Counted from the first letter of the stretch, positions 7,572-17,305 are shown. The stretch is 64,000 nt of DNA from Candidatus Gastranaerophilales bacterium (GCA_947588785.1 CANPZN010000003.1:1-64000), one strand, 5' to 3'. Notes: generated from the sequence alone by a model not told the origin. Made by a program: numbers and translations.

Positions 7572-9214
7572 GCATTAGCCTGCCATTTCATGTAGTAATA
7601 TTTTTCATAATCATTCATTAATGTAAGATCAACTAATTTTATTTCAAAAGGAAAATGTGAGAATGATTTTAATACAATTTTATCATCTTCCATTGTGGCA
7701 TATACTGTATTTTCCAATCTAATACCGCCCCAACCTTCTTTATAAACTCCGGGTTCAACAGAAAATACCGAATTTTCTAATATTTTTGTTTTTGAAACTT
7801 TTCCTGAAGATACACGAGGAGGATTTTCATGTACACATATTCCAACTCCATGACCTGTAGAATGTGCGAAAGCATATTCTTTTGATATGGATTTCTCTAT
7901 AGTTTCCCTGGCTATTTTATCTATATCAAAGTATGTAGATTTCTTATTATATTTATTATAATACGTATTCAAAAATGCTTTTAATACCGTAGTATATGCA
8001 ATTTTTTGATCTTCATCAGCTTCACCTTTTAAAAATGTTCTTGTTGTATCAGTTGCAAGTCCGCCTTCATAATAACCGCCGTAATCGATTAGCAGAAAAT
8101 CGCCATCTGCTACTAATTTCTCTTTTGAAGGTGTGGAATAATGTATTATTGATGAATTTTTTCCTGCTGCTACTATTGGTTTAAAACTTAATGATAATGC
8201 TCCATTTTCTTTCATTGATTTTATTAATGCTTCATAATAGTCATATTCTGAATATAATTGATCTGAATTAATCATTTCATATATAATTTTTAATGCATTA
8301 TCAGCTCTTTCAAAACATTTTTTTAAATGAAGAATTTCATTTTCATTTTTTATTGTTTTAAATAAATTTAAGTGTGATTTTAATATTTTATTTGATTTAT
8401 TTATTAAATTATAATCAAATAAAGTTAATAAAGACTCATCTATATATATTTCTTGTTTTTCAATTTTTTTTAATGCATTTTCAAACTCGCAGAATGGACA
8501 AACTTTAAATTTACTTCCGATTTCAGGTAATTTACAATCAGAATATAATTTAACTTCTTCTTCCGTCATTATTGCTTTTATTGGAAAGATTGCACTGTAA
8601 TCAAAGTTATAAGATCTAAGATTGGTTAAATATGCAATATCTTCTAAAGAAGTAATTAAAACATTGAATTTATTACCGGCAAATTGTTTAATATATTCAA
8701 ATTTTTCGTCGGGCGAAACTCCGGTTATTTCATTTGAAACGCTAAATACATCATAATTAACTGTTTTTATTGAATCTTTTTTGTATTCAATAACAGGATC
8801 TGAATTAAGTAATTTGAATGTTATATTTTTATTTTGGGTTAAACCGATTAATTTGTCGTAAAATAACTTTGAAGTTTTTTTGGATACGATACCGATTTTA
8901 CAATAAGCAGGTATCTTATCGGCAAGCATATTTATATAACTTTCTCCCAATGGTATTTTGATTACTTCTATATAGGTTTTATCTACTTGGTTGTCAGCTT
9001 GCTCATGGTAGCGGGTATCTACAAAAAGGTATATTTTTGTACTTAAAAATAACACATCCCCGGTTGATCCCGTAAAATCAGTAATATAATAACGAGAATT
9101 ATTTTCAAGCTTATTATATTCAACCAAGAATTCATTTGTCGAATTTATCAATAAACCATCTAAATCATTTTTAGATAAAAATTGTTTAATATTTTCTATT
9201 AAGTTAATATCCAT
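7559..9214 (-). CDS. pepP: Xaa-Pro aminopeptidase (M24B)
   Basis: Metallopeptidase that removes N-terminal residues before proline. At 551 residues it is the long, three-domain form: two creatinase-like N-terminal domains (residues 1-290) and a pita-bread catalytic domain. The metal ligands are visible: Asp in LLIDYGGYY and ATDTTRTF, His in HSTGHGVGICVHENPP, and Glu in FSVEPGVY and GGIRLENTVY. The start ATG overlaps the stop of the parvulin gene by one base (TAATG). Gene symbol follows common use; it could also be called the PEPP II or AMPP type. Confidence 0.9.
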   Translation of the reverse strand: MDINLIENIKQFLSKNDLDGLLINSTNEFLVEYNKLENNSRYYITDFTGSTGDVLFLSTKIYLFVDTRYHEQADNQVDKTYIEVIKIPLGESYINMLADKIPAYCKIGIVSKKTSKLFYDKLIGLTQNKNITFKLLNSDPVIEYKKDSIKTVNYDVFSVSNEITGVSPDEKFEYIKQFAGNKFNVLITSLEDIAYLTNLRSYNFDYSAIFPIKAIMTEEEVKLYSDCKLPEIGSKFKVCPFCEFENALKKIEKQEIYIDESLLTLFDYNLINKSNKILKSHLNLFKTIKNENEILHLKKCFERADNALKIIYEMINSDQLYSEYDYYEALIKSMKENGALSLSFKPIVAAGKNSSIIHYSTPSKEKLVADGDFLLIDYGGYYEGGLATDTTRTFLKGEADEDQKIAYTTVLKAFLNTYYNKYNKKSTYFDIDKIARETIEKSISKEYAFAHSTGHGVGICVHENPPRVSSGKVSKTKILENSVFSVEPGVYKEGWGGIRLENTVYATMEDDKIVLKSFSHFPFEIKLVDLTLMNDYEKYYYMKWQANACLI

Positions 9215-9498
9215 TAGTCTTGTTTGTCTGTTAAGTATATTAAATGATAACCGAATTGAGTTTTTATGGGATTTGATATTTCTCCGATTTCCATTGAAAA
9301 AGCTGCATCTTCAAATTCTTTAACCATTTGCCCTCGTGAAAAATAACCGAGATCGCCTCCGTTTAAGCCTGATGGACATATTGAAACTTCTTTTGCAGCT
9401 TGGGCAAAATCTTTACCGTTAACTATTTCTTCTTTTATTTTTTTTGCTTCTTCTTCTGTTTTTACTAAAAGGTGGCTTGCTTTTACTAATCTTGTCAT
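9214..9498 (-). CDS. Small parvulin-type peptidyl-prolyl isomerase
   Basis: A 94-residue single-domain parvulin (rotamase). It shows VKASHLLVKTEEEAKKI at the start, then CPSGLNGGDLGYFSRGQMVKEFEDAAF and IKTQFGYHLI, the classical PpiC core. No signal peptide is seen, so it is probably cytoplasmic, unlike PrsA or SurA. I start it at ATG 9498 because AAAGGAGAATAT immediately precedes it; a longer reading frame starting at 9549 lacks such a site. It heads the parvulin-pepP-SpoU operon. Confidence 0.92.
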   Translation of the reverse strand: MTRLVKASHLLVKTEEEAKKIKEEIVNGKDFAQAAKEVSICPSGLNGGDLGYFSRGQMVKEFEDAAFSMEIGEISNPIKTQFGYHLIYLTDKQD

Positions 9499-9591
9499 AT
9501 ATTCTCCTTTCTTAGAAGTATAACATGATATATTATTTTGAACAATCAAAAGATTTTGGCAAAAAATTTATTTATAGTTTTTTATGTGGGT

Positions 9592-10533
9592 ATGAGAATT
9601 CAACCTAGTATAATAAGAAATATAGTTAGCAGTAATAATCCACATTTGATACCCAAACAAAACAAATGTTTATTTTCGGATGTATTTGTTCGCTCCCGTT
9701 CGTCACTTCAAGATGATGATTTGCTGCAAACATATAGTATTAATCCTATTTCTTACAGAAAATCTAAATCTATACTTTCAAAAGTCCGTAAATTTAACAT
9801 TGATGACTATTTTAATCTTACTGCGGTAGAAAAAGCAATACTTATTAATAGCTGTTCAGAAACTTTAAAAAAAACAGTTTTTGATAACTTAGAAATGGCA
9901 TTAAAAATGCGTTCCTATTTAGATAAAAAATATGGAAAAAACAATTATATATTTGTATCAGTAGGAACTTCTCCTTCAGGAATTGCTCGTGTGTTTGAAT
10001 TTATGGGTACTGAAACAAAATATCTTCCGATGTCCGGGCTTAGAGGAATTTTCTCTGACAGAAATATTAATAAGACTGAATTTAATATTGATTTATATGG
10101 AAAATTGCTTAAAGAACAAAATTTAAGTAAAGAAGAAATAGAAAAATCGAAAAAGAAATATTTATTTTTTGATTATACGGCTTCCGGAAGATCTTTAAAA
10201 AAATTCGGATATATAATGCGAGAATTTTACGATATTAATTCTTCAAATGTTTCTTTTTTGAGCCTGAATTCAGTAATGTATCATATGTCACGTTATTCTG
10301 AATCGGAGCAGATGAAAGCGGCTGATTATGAAACTTCTTATTTATGGAATTCCGGAATCGAAAAATATGGTGGAATATCTTCACTTCCTTATAATAAAAT
10401 AACGCCTGAAACGATAGATCAATGCAAAAAATTTTCTTCTAAAGAGGCTAAACTTTATAATTTTTTATTAATGGATTTGTTAAATAAAAAAGGTTTGTTA
10501 AAAATTAATCAAAAAAATAAAAATATTTTATAA
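9592..10533 (+). CDS. Unknown protein with phosphoribosyltransferase-like motifs, paralogue 1
   Basis: I do not recognise a named family. The 313-residue protein shares three blocks with the next gene: SVGTSPSGIARVFE (about residues 123-136), FFDYTASGRSL (about 192-202), and the C-terminal KLYNFLLMDLL. The second block has the hydrophobic-D-x-T-x-x-G-x-S pattern of the PRPP loop of type I phosphoribosyltransferases and the first could be the pyrophosphate loop; this is inference. No signal peptide or membrane helix is seen. I start at ATG 9592; a TTG at 9538 would add 18 residues. It diverges from the parvulin gene and pairs with its paralogue 33 bases downstream. Confidence 0.7.
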   Translation: MRIQPSIIRNIVSSNNPHLIPKQNKCLFSDVFVRSRSSLQDDDLLQTYSINPISYRKSKSILSKVRKFNIDDYFNLTAVEKAILINSCSETLKKTVFDNLEMALKMRSYLDKKYGKNNYIFVSVGTSPSGIARVFEFMGTETKYLPMSGLRGIFSDRNINKTEFNIDLYGKLLKEQNLSKEEIEKSKKKYLFFDYTASGRSLKKFGYIMREFYDINSSNVSFLSLNSVMYHMSRYSESEQMKAADYETSYLWNSGIEKYGGISSLPYNKITPETIDQCKKFSSKEAKLYNFLLMDLLNKKGLLKINQKNKNIL

Positions 10534-10566
10534 ACAGTAAGAGGATTTTGACAATAGATTAATACA

Positions 10567-11499
10567 ATGAATAACTTATTAATAAAAAAATTTCATTTAT
10601 TTAATATTCTAAAGAATGAAAACAGTTTTCAAACAAATATAAACAATTCTTATAATAGAATAAAATTATTAGATTTACCTGATCGTACATTGGAACGTTC
10701 ACCTAATGGAGATATATTCTGTCATTATAAACATAATTATAATGTTGTTACAAATACAAAAGGTAAATTTTCTATTGATGACTATGAAAGAATGTCAGAA
10801 ACAGAAATAAAAACAGTTAAAGAATCATGTAGTGAAAATATTCAAAAAGCAGCAGAAGATAATATAAAAATGGCTCAAATATTGAAAAAATTTCTTGATG
10901 AAAAATTAGGAGAAAATCGTTATGTATTTGTGTCAATAGGTACATCTCCTTCTTGTATTGCAAGAGTCTTTGAATTTTCAGGAATAGAAACAAAATATTT
11001 ACCTATATCCGGATTGGGGAAATATTCTTCTTATGAAAGATTTAAAAATAATAATCCGGTTAAGTCTGCAGAATATGAAAAATTTTTAATTCAACAGCAC
11101 TTAAGTGCAAATGATATTGCGAAATCAGACAAAACATATATTTTCTTTGATTATACATTATCAGGTAATTCTTTGAACAATTTTAGAGAAATAATGTTTA
11201 ATGATTTTAGATTTCATTCATTAAACGTAAAATTCAGAAGTTTAAATGAATATTTAGAAATGTTATGTGAAAAAGAAGATAGTACATTTTGTGAAGAATA
11301 TTTAGATAAATATTTAAAATATTCACGTGCATTTTTATACGGAGGAATTCCTCATTTGGATTGTGATCATATGAACAATATTAAAACTTGTTTGAATTTT
11401 GAGAGTGAAACTGCAAAATTATATAATTTTATGATCATTGATTATATGAAAAAGAAAGGATTATTAAAGTATAATCCTAAAAATAAAAATTCTTTATAG
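10567..11499 (+). CDS. Unknown protein with phosphoribosyltransferase-like motifs, paralogue 2
   Basis: A 310-residue paralogue of the preceding gene. Matching blocks are SIGTSPSCIARVFEFSG (about 123-139), ETKYLPISGLG, FFDYTLSGNSL (about 193-203) and the tail KLYNFMIIDYMKKKGLLK. The N-terminal 65 residues do not match the neighbour, so only the core is duplicated. The conserved blocks again suggest a PRTase-like nucleotide-binding fold, which is unproven. It ends 12 bases before miaB on the same strand. Tandem duplication with strong divergence outside the motifs suggests separate substrates or targets. Confidence 0.7.
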   Translation: MNNLLIKKFHLFNILKNENSFQTNINNSYNRIKLLDLPDRTLERSPNGDIFCHYKHNYNVVTNTKGKFSIDDYERMSETEIKTVKESCSENIQKAAEDNIKMAQILKKFLDEKLGENRYVFVSIGTSPSCIARVFEFSGIETKYLPISGLGKYSSYERFKNNNPVKSAEYEKFLIQQHLSANDIAKSDKTYIFFDYTLSGNSLNNFREIMFNDFRFHSLNVKFRSLNEYLEMLCEKEDSTFCEEYLDKYLKYSRAFLYGGIPHLDCDHMNNIKTCLNFESETAKLYNFMIIDYMKKKGLLKYNPKNKNSL

Positions 11500-11511
11500 T
11501 ATAATTAATAT

Positions 11512-12834
11512 ATGAAAAAATTATATATAGAAACTTTAGGCTGCCAGATGAACAAATCGGATAGTGAAAGAATTGCAGGGATTCTTTCTCATTTTGGGTA
11601 TGTTGAAACTGAGAATGAAAAAGAAGCTGATTTGTTAATAGTAAATACTTGCAGCATACGTCAACTGTCAGCTGATAAAGCATATAGTTTGCTTGGTGTC
11701 TGGGGAAAAAGAAAAAAAACAAAAGCAAACTTAAAAATAGCAATATGTGGATGTGTGGCACAGCAGGATAAAGATAAAATAAGACAAAGAGCTCCTTATG
11801 TGGATCTGATTTTTGGTACTCATAATATTTATGAATTACCAAATTTAATTAAAAGAATTGAAAATAATGAAAAAATATGTGCAATAACAACAACTCCCGT
11901 AGTTTGTAATCAGAATGATTTCTATATATCAAGAAAAAAGTCAGTAAATGCTTGGATACCAATAATAGAAGGATGTAATAATTTTTGTACATATTGTGTT
12001 GTTCCCTATACGAGAGGTCGGGAACGTTCAAGAAATCCAGAAGAAATAATTAGAGAAGCTGAAAATATTGTTAAAGAAGGATATAAAGAAATTACTCTTT
12101 TGGGTCAAAATGTTGATAGCTACGGAAAAGATTTACGGGATAAAAATATAACTCTTGCAAATTTATTGAGAAATCTAAATAAAATACAGGGTGATTTTAG
12201 AATCAGATTTGTAACATCTTATCCTTCAGATATAACTGATGACCTTTTAAATGCAGTAAGTGAATGTGAAAAAGTCTGTAAATATTTTCATATTCCCATG
12301 CAGTCCGGAAATTCAAGAATATTGAAAGAGATGAACAGGCGTTATACAAAAGAACAGTATTATGAAATTGTGTCAAAAATAAGAAATAAATTTGATGATG
12401 TTACAATAACAAGTGATTTTATTGCCGGATTCCCAGGTGAAACCGAAGAAGAATTTATTGATACTCTTAATGCCATAGAAGAACTTCAGCTTGATTATTC
12501 AAATACGGCAGCTTATTCTCCGAGAGAATTCACAAAAGCCGGAAAAATGGTTGATAAATTTATTAGTGAAGAAATTAAGTATGAAAGACTTAATCGTCTA
12601 AATGAAAAAAATCGTGAAATATGTTTAAAATCAAATGAAAAATTCGTGGGAAGAATTCTCAATGTATTAGTTGAGGGAAAAACGGAAAAAGACGGTAAAA
12701 TCCTTTTAAATTCAAGGGCCGGCAATAATAAGATAGTGCATTTTGAATCAAATAAATATAATATTGGCGATTTTGCAGATATTTATATAAATAAAGCTCA
12801 AACATGGTGTCTATATGGAGAGCCGAAAGAGTAA
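11512..12834 (+). CDS. miaB: tRNA-2-methylthio-N6-dimethylallyladenosine synthase
   Basis: Radical SAM methylthiotransferase that adds the 2-methylthio group to i6A37 of tRNAs reading UNN codons. The 440-residue protein has the N-terminal UPF0004 domain with three cluster cysteines (C11, C47, C81), the radical SAM CxxxCxxC at C155, C159, C162 in GCNNFCTYCVVPYTRGRE, and a C-terminal TRAM domain. It begins KKLYIETLGCQMNKSDSER, typical of MiaB. A TATAAT hexamer at 11500-11505 lies only six bases before the ATG, so a leaderless transcript is possible; no Shine-Dalgarno is seen. Confidence 0.95.
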   Translation: MKKLYIETLGCQMNKSDSERIAGILSHFGYVETENEKEADLLIVNTCSIRQLSADKAYSLLGVWGKRKKTKANLKIAICGCVAQQDKDKIRQRAPYVDLIFGTHNIYELPNLIKRIENNEKICAITTTPVVCNQNDFYISRKKSVNAWIPIIEGCNNFCTYCVVPYTRGRERSRNPEEIIREAENIVKEGYKEITLLGQNVDSYGKDLRDKNITLANLLRNLNKIQGDFRIRFVTSYPSDITDDLLNAVSECEKVCKYFHIPMQSGNSRILKEMNRRYTKEQYYEIVSKIRNKFDDVTITSDFIAGFPGETEEEFIDTLNAIEELQLDYSNTAAYSPREFTKAGKMVDKFISEEIKYERLNRLNEKNREICLKSNEKFVGRILNVLVEGKTEKDGKILLNSRAGNNKIVHFESNKYNIGDFADIYINKAQTWCLYGEPKE

Positions 12835-12870
12835 TTTTATATTTATTTTTAATTGTGTTAATCTAAAGGT

Positions 12871-14721
12871 ATGAAAAAATTGAATAAAATATTTATACTT
12901 CTGGTTATTCTTGCAATAGTTATGAGTGCTTGTTTCCGAATAGATAGAGGAAACGATGATAACATACAAAGAATCAACAAAAATACATCTTCTGAAAATA
13001 AGAAAACGGAGTATAAACCTGTTTCGACAAAACAAATTAACGGAATTGAATACAGAATGTCGAGATCACCGGAAGGAAAGTATGGCGGGCAAATTATTTC
13101 ATCAACAATAGGGGAAGGCCCAAAAACATTTAATCCTTGGGTATCAAAAGATGCAACATCTTCTCAGATCGCAGATTTAATGTATGATCCTTTGTTTTCA
13201 ACCGATCCTGATACGGGTGAGGTTATTCCTTATCTTGCAAAAGAAATGACTGTTTCGCCCGATTTAAAAACATATGTTGTTACATTAAGAAAGGGAGTTA
13301 CTTGGTCGGACGGAAAAGAAATAACTGCAGACGATGTAGTTTTTACTTGGAATGAAATCATTCTGGCTGGTTATGGTAATACATCTTTAAGAGATTCCGT
13401 ATTAATAGATGGTGAATATCCTAAAGTAAAAAAACTGGATAAATATAATATAGAATTTAAGATAAAAAAACCGTTTGCTCCTTTTCAAAGGTTTATAGGA
13501 ACTCAAATTGCCCCTCAACACATATTTAAACCTGCACTTGAAAAGGGAAAAAGATATTTTGATACATTTCTTTCAACAACAACAGATCCAAAAAATATAG
13601 TAGGATCCGGGGCATTTTTACTGGAAGAATATGTACCTGCACAAAGAGTTGTGATGAAAAGAAATCCTTATTATTACGTTATGGATGATAGAAATCAACG
13701 GCTTCCATATCTTGATAAGTATGTAATCTTAATAGTGGGTGATTTAAATAATGAATTGTTAAAATTTGAAGCCGGGGAATTGGACGTTATTTCCGTACGG
13801 GGAAAAGATTTATCGAGATTTAAATCAAAAGAAAAAAAGTCAGATTTTAAAGTTTATAATTTAGGCCCTAATACAGGAACGATGTTTTTGGCATTTAATT
13901 TGAATACAAGAAAAAATAAGGATGGAAATTATTATGTTAATCCTATAAAACAAAAATGGTTTAATGATATAAATTTTAGAACTGCGATTGATTATGCTAT
14001 TGATAGAAAGGCAATGGTTAATAATATTTTAAACGGGGCAGCCCAGCCGTTATTCACTGCGGAATCATTATCTTCTATATTTTTAAATGAAGATTTAGCG
14101 TCAGGACATGAAATGGATACTGTTTATGCAAAAGAACTTCTAAAACAATCAGGATTCTATTATGATAAAGAAGGACAATTGCATGATAAAGACGGAAATA
14201 TTGTAGAATTTGATTTATATACAAATGCCGGACAAACAGAACGTGAAGCGTCCGGGGTTATGGTAAAAGAAGATCTGAAAGATATAGGTATAAAAGTTAA
14301 TTTTAAGCCTATAGAATTTAATTCTTTAGTTAGTAAGTTAATGTCTACTTTAGATTGGGATATGGTATTGATGGGACTGACAGGTAGTCCGTTAGAACCG
14401 CACAGCGGTAAAAATGTATGGAATTCAAACGGACATTTACATTTATTTAATATGCGTTTTCAGGGTGATATAGATAATGAATTATTACCTTGGGAAAAAG
14501 AATTGGATTCTATAATTGAACAAGGAGCATTAGAATTAGATTTTAAAAAACGAAAAATTATATATGATAAATATCAGCAGATTATATATGATGAAAGACC
14601 TATGATTTATTTATATTCCCCTTTATCTATAACTGCAGTCAGAAATAAAATTAAAAATTTACATCCTACGGTATTGGGTGGTACGTTACATAATATAGAT
14701 GAATTATATGTTGAAAAATGA
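12871..14721 (+). CDS. ABC transporter substrate-binding lipoprotein, peptide/nickel family (SBP_bac_5)
   Basis: Extracytoplasmic solute-binding lipoprotein of the DppA/OppA family. The 616-residue precursor has a type II signal peptide with lipobox VMSAC (lipidated C21). The family signature is clear: RKGVTWSDGKEITADDVVFTW, then NPYYY, NFRTAIDYAIDR and a C-terminal YDKYQQIIYDERPMIYLYSP. It probably binds oligopeptides. No permease or ATPase gene is adjacent, so it must act with a transporter encoded elsewhere. A short AAAGGT precedes the ATG. It follows miaB by 36 bases. Confidence 0.92.
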   Translation: MKKLNKIFILLVILAIVMSACFRIDRGNDDNIQRINKNTSSENKKTEYKPVSTKQINGIEYRMSRSPEGKYGGQIISSTIGEGPKTFNPWVSKDATSSQIADLMYDPLFSTDPDTGEVIPYLAKEMTVSPDLKTYVVTLRKGVTWSDGKEITADDVVFTWNEIILAGYGNTSLRDSVLIDGEYPKVKKLDKYNIEFKIKKPFAPFQRFIGTQIAPQHIFKPALEKGKRYFDTFLSTTTDPKNIVGSGAFLLEEYVPAQRVVMKRNPYYYVMDDRNQRLPYLDKYVILIVGDLNNELLKFEAGELDVISVRGKDLSRFKSKEKKSDFKVYNLGPNTGTMFLAFNLNTRKNKDGNYYVNPIKQKWFNDINFRTAIDYAIDRKAMVNNILNGAAQPLFTAESLSSIFLNEDLASGHEMDTVYAKELLKQSGFYYDKEGQLHDKDGNIVEFDLYTNAGQTEREASGVMVKEDLKDIGIKVNFKPIEFNSLVSKLMSTLDWDMVLMGLTGSPLEPHSGKNVWNSNGHLHLFNMRFQGDIDNELLPWEKELDSIIEQGALELDFKKRKIIYDKYQQIIYDERPMIYLYSPLSITAVRNKIKNLHPTVLGGTLHNIDELYVEK

Positions 14722-15562
14722 ATATTATTGTTTGAAGTTTAATACAGCACGTAATTGTTTAAGATATATAATTCAAGTATATAATATAAAGGAGATGTTT
14801 ATTCCTTATTATATTTGTCCCGCAGTGAGAAATTCAATTTTAAAAGAAAATTGTAAATTAAAATTTTATAATATAGACAAAAAATTTTATCCTAAACAAG
14901 AATTTAACGAAGATGATTTTATATTATATCCGAATTATTTTGGTGTTTGTAATGATATAATTGATAAAATCAGCTTAAAATATAAAAATTTAATAATAGA
15001 TAATGCCCATTCATTTTATTCTTCCCCAAAAGGAATTGCGACTTTTAATTCCTTAAGAAAATTTTTTCCGAAATTAAAAGATGGAGCATTTTTGTATATA
15101 AAAAAAATAATAGATGGTGAGCAACTTTACGGTTGCGACACTAGATTAAATAAGATATTCCCAAAGGATGATTATTTCTATGATTTTGAAAAGATGAATT
15201 TTGAAGAAATGTGTAAAAATGAAATTCGATTGGATAATTCAGATATAAAGGTAATATCTGATTGTACATTAAAGTATTTTTATAATATTGATATAGAAAA
15301 AGAAAAATCATTGAGATATCAAAAATTTAGAAATTATTATAGTAAATATAAATATGAAAATCTTTTAAAAATTAATATAACTGCTGAAACAATACCTTTT
15401 GCCCTACCTTATCTTGCAAGATCAAAGGAAAAAGCTGATGAATTGGTAAATAATTTAAGTAAAAGAAATATCAATATTTATAGATATTGGAATAATCTTC
15501 CTGACAGTTTTGAAGAAAAAGTGTTTTATACAAATCTTGTAGTTATTCCTTTTGATTTATAA
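14699..15562 (+). CDS. DegT/DnrJ/EryC1-like PLP-fold protein with in-frame repeat insert
   Basis: The 287-residue protein resembles the sugar aminotransferase fold: ARNCLRYIIQVYNIKEMFIP near the start, NLIIDNAHSFYSSPKG (about residues 100-115, the PLP Asp region) and NSLRKFFPKLKDGAFL (the region that holds the PLP lysine). It is shorter than the usual 370 residues at the C-terminus and its aminotransferase activity is uncertain. Residues 140-151 (GEQLYGCDTRLN) are encoded by a copy of the dispersed repeat of this genome. The start overlaps the binding-protein gene; ATG 14708 is an alternative. The stop overlaps the opposing gene by 20 bases. Confidence 0.65.
   Translation: MNYMLKNEYYCLKFNTARNCLRYIIQVYNIKEMFIPYYICPAVRNSILKENCKLKFYNIDKKFYPKQEFNEDDFILYPNYFGVCNDIIDKISLKYKNLIIDNAHSFYSSPKGIATFNSLRKFFPKLKDGAFLYIKKIIDGEQLYGCDTRLNKIFPKDDYFYDFEKMNFEEMCKNEIRLDNSDIKVISDCTLKYFYNIDIEKEKSLRYQKFRNYYSKYKYENLLKINITAETIPFALPYLARSKEKADELVNNLSKRNINIYRYWNNLPDSFEEKVFYTNLVVIPFDL
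15116..15151 (+). repeat. 36-bp end module of the dispersed repeat, inside a coding gene
   Basis: The sequence runs from GGTGAGCAACTTTACGG to GACACTAGATTAAAT and matches the reverse complement of 63103-63142 and the two ends of the 61520-61589 copy with the middle removed. It contains the hairpin GCAAC-TTTACG-GTTGC. It is exactly 12 codons, begins on a codon boundary and contains no stop in this frame. Confidence 0.8.
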
Positions 15563-17180
15563 AGTCATTAAAAATAGAAGAAAATGACATATTTTCATAG
15601 TTATAATTTTTTGATTTTAAAGAAGATGAATCGGAAGATTTATTATTTAAATCTTTTATTGCAAGCATAACAGCAATTTTTTCAGAAAGTTTTTGCTGTT
15701 TTGTAAGTTTCGCTTCAATAATAGCAGCAGGAATAAAAGCTATAACAGCCCCTAGCCCCGTTAAAATTCCGGAAATTTTTTTATTTTGGCATTTTTTAGA
15801 AAGAGTATGACCTATTTTACCTCCGACAGCTGTAGAAACAATATCTAAAGGGCCGAGTATTGTTTCTGAAAGAGCTTTAATTCCTACCGATTGATTATAT
15901 AAATATTCTCTTTGTTTATTTATATAAAAAGATGTATTCTGTTGTAAAAGTTTTGCTTGTTTTTCCTGTTCTTGAGAAAGATTTATTTGTTTTTTTGCAT
16001 CTGCTCTTTTTTGTAGTTTAGGAAGTTCATTTTGTTCAAATGTATTATAATCTTTCATATCAGCATATATTGATTTTATAAATGAAATAGGATTTTGTTT
16101 ATCTGATTGCACTTTTGAAGAATATTTTTCGGGATCTTGAATAAAATCTTTCAAATATTTGTACTTCGTAGCAAGAATAGCTTTATTTTCAATATTAGAT
16201 ATATTTTTATTAAGGACAAAATATGTAAATAGAGGAACAGCAAGTTTAATAATACCGCTTAAGGTTTTGTTTTTAATTTGTAGTACATCAACAAGTTTAT
16301 CAGTTATGAGATATTCTAAGAATCCGCCGGTAAAAAGTGCAGAATATGAAATATTGGAAATAGTTTCTACTTTTCTTAAAGGCTCTAATACAGCATGTTC
16401 AACATTTGTTAAATAACTGTTCATAAGTTGTTTTTCATCTTCATTATCTGTTGATATATTTGAATTTGTGCATTCAAAATATTCTTTCTTTTTATTTTGA
16501 TAATTGGATAAGTTTATTTTATATTCATTAACAGTTTGAAAAGCCGAATTAATATTAATTTTTTCTTTTAATTTATCAACAAGAGGAATTTTATTTGTTT
16601 CTTCAAAATCAGAAATCGAATTTATTTCCTGTTCTTGTTTATTTGTAAGAATTGCAAATTCTTTAGGGTCATTAATTATATTTTGAGTCGCATCAAAACT
16701 GGCTTTTCTGATTAAACCCAATTGTGATTTCATTGAATTTTTAATACCGTTGACGTAGAAAATACCGCTGCCGACAATGGAAGCAGCAGTAGTAATTTGA
16801 GGTAAAGAAAAATTTTTACCTTTGATATTTAGTTTGAAATTATTATATTTAGATAAAAGTTGACCGGCTTTTTTTGTTGCATTGTGTTTATTTAAAAAAG
16901 GAATAATTTTTGTAATAGTAATAGGTAGAGAACTCAAAAAAGCGGTTAAAGACATAAGTTCAATATTGTAAGTTTGGAAAAATGTTTCGGAATCTTCTGC
17001 TTTTTCATGTTCATATTTGTCTAATAATAATAAAGGTTCAGCGATCGCCTTTGCTTTTTGTTTGAGCTGTTGCCGTGAATAATAAGATGAATTATTAATA
17101 ACATCTTGTTGTTGAGTCCAATTGTTATACTCATCAATATTGTTGGAGTAATTTGTGTAAAAAGAAAATAATTTGTTCAT
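15543..17180 (-). CDS. Unknown 545-residue protein with several hydrophobic segments
   Basis: I do not recognise a family. The protein starts with a polar Asn/Tyr-rich stretch, then has hydrophobic segments near residues 75-95 (LMSLTAFLSSLPITITKIIPF), 128-145, 265-285, 300-320 and 450-490 (ALSETILGPLDIVSTAVGGKIG and LTGLGAVIAFIPAAIIEAKL). Between them lie Lys/Gln/Glu-rich helices (NLSQEQEKQAKLLQQN). The last third looks like a glycine-containing membrane hairpin. It may be an inner-membrane protein or a membrane-inserting effector; neither is shown. It is monocistronic, converges on the DegT-like gene and is separated from the activase gene by a repeat copy. Confidence 0.7.
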   Translation of the reverse strand: MNKLFSFYTNYSNNIDEYNNWTQQQDVINNSSYYSRQQLKQKAKAIAEPLLLLDKYEHEKAEDSETFFQTYNIELMSLTAFLSSLPITITKIIPFLNKHNATKKAGQLLSKYNNFKLNIKGKNFSLPQITTAASIVGSGIFYVNGIKNSMKSQLGLIRKASFDATQNIINDPKEFAILTNKQEQEINSISDFEETNKIPLVDKLKEKININSAFQTVNEYKINLSNYQNKKKEYFECTNSNISTDNEDEKQLMNSYLTNVEHAVLEPLRKVETISNISYSALFTGGFLEYLITDKLVDVLQIKNKTLSGIIKLAVPLFTYFVLNKNISNIENKAILATKYKYLKDFIQDPEKYSSKVQSDKQNPISFIKSIYADMKDYNTFEQNELPKLQKRADAKKQINLSQEQEKQAKLLQQNTSFYINKQREYLYNQSVGIKALSETILGPLDIVSTAVGGKIGHTLSKKCQNKKISGILTGLGAVIAFIPAAIIEAKLTKQQKLSEKIAVMLAIKDLNNKSSDSSSLKSKNYNYENMSFSSIFNDFINQKE

Positions 17181-17305
17181 TTAAACATACAAAACCTCAT
17201 CTTCCAATTTCATAAAGTTTAAGATACTGTAAAATTGTTATTTTTTCTATGAAAAATTTATATATTTTTACAAAATTAATATTTGGTATAAAATATTATT
17301 AATAT

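Noticed and set aside
10548-10553. TTGACA as -35 box for the second PRTase-like paralogue
   Set aside because: The ATG comes only 14 bases later, leaving no room for a -10 box upstream of the start.
11477-11842. Antisense frame over the start of miaB
   Set aside because: Low-complexity Leu/Phe/His-rich shadow opposite a clear MiaB N-terminus.
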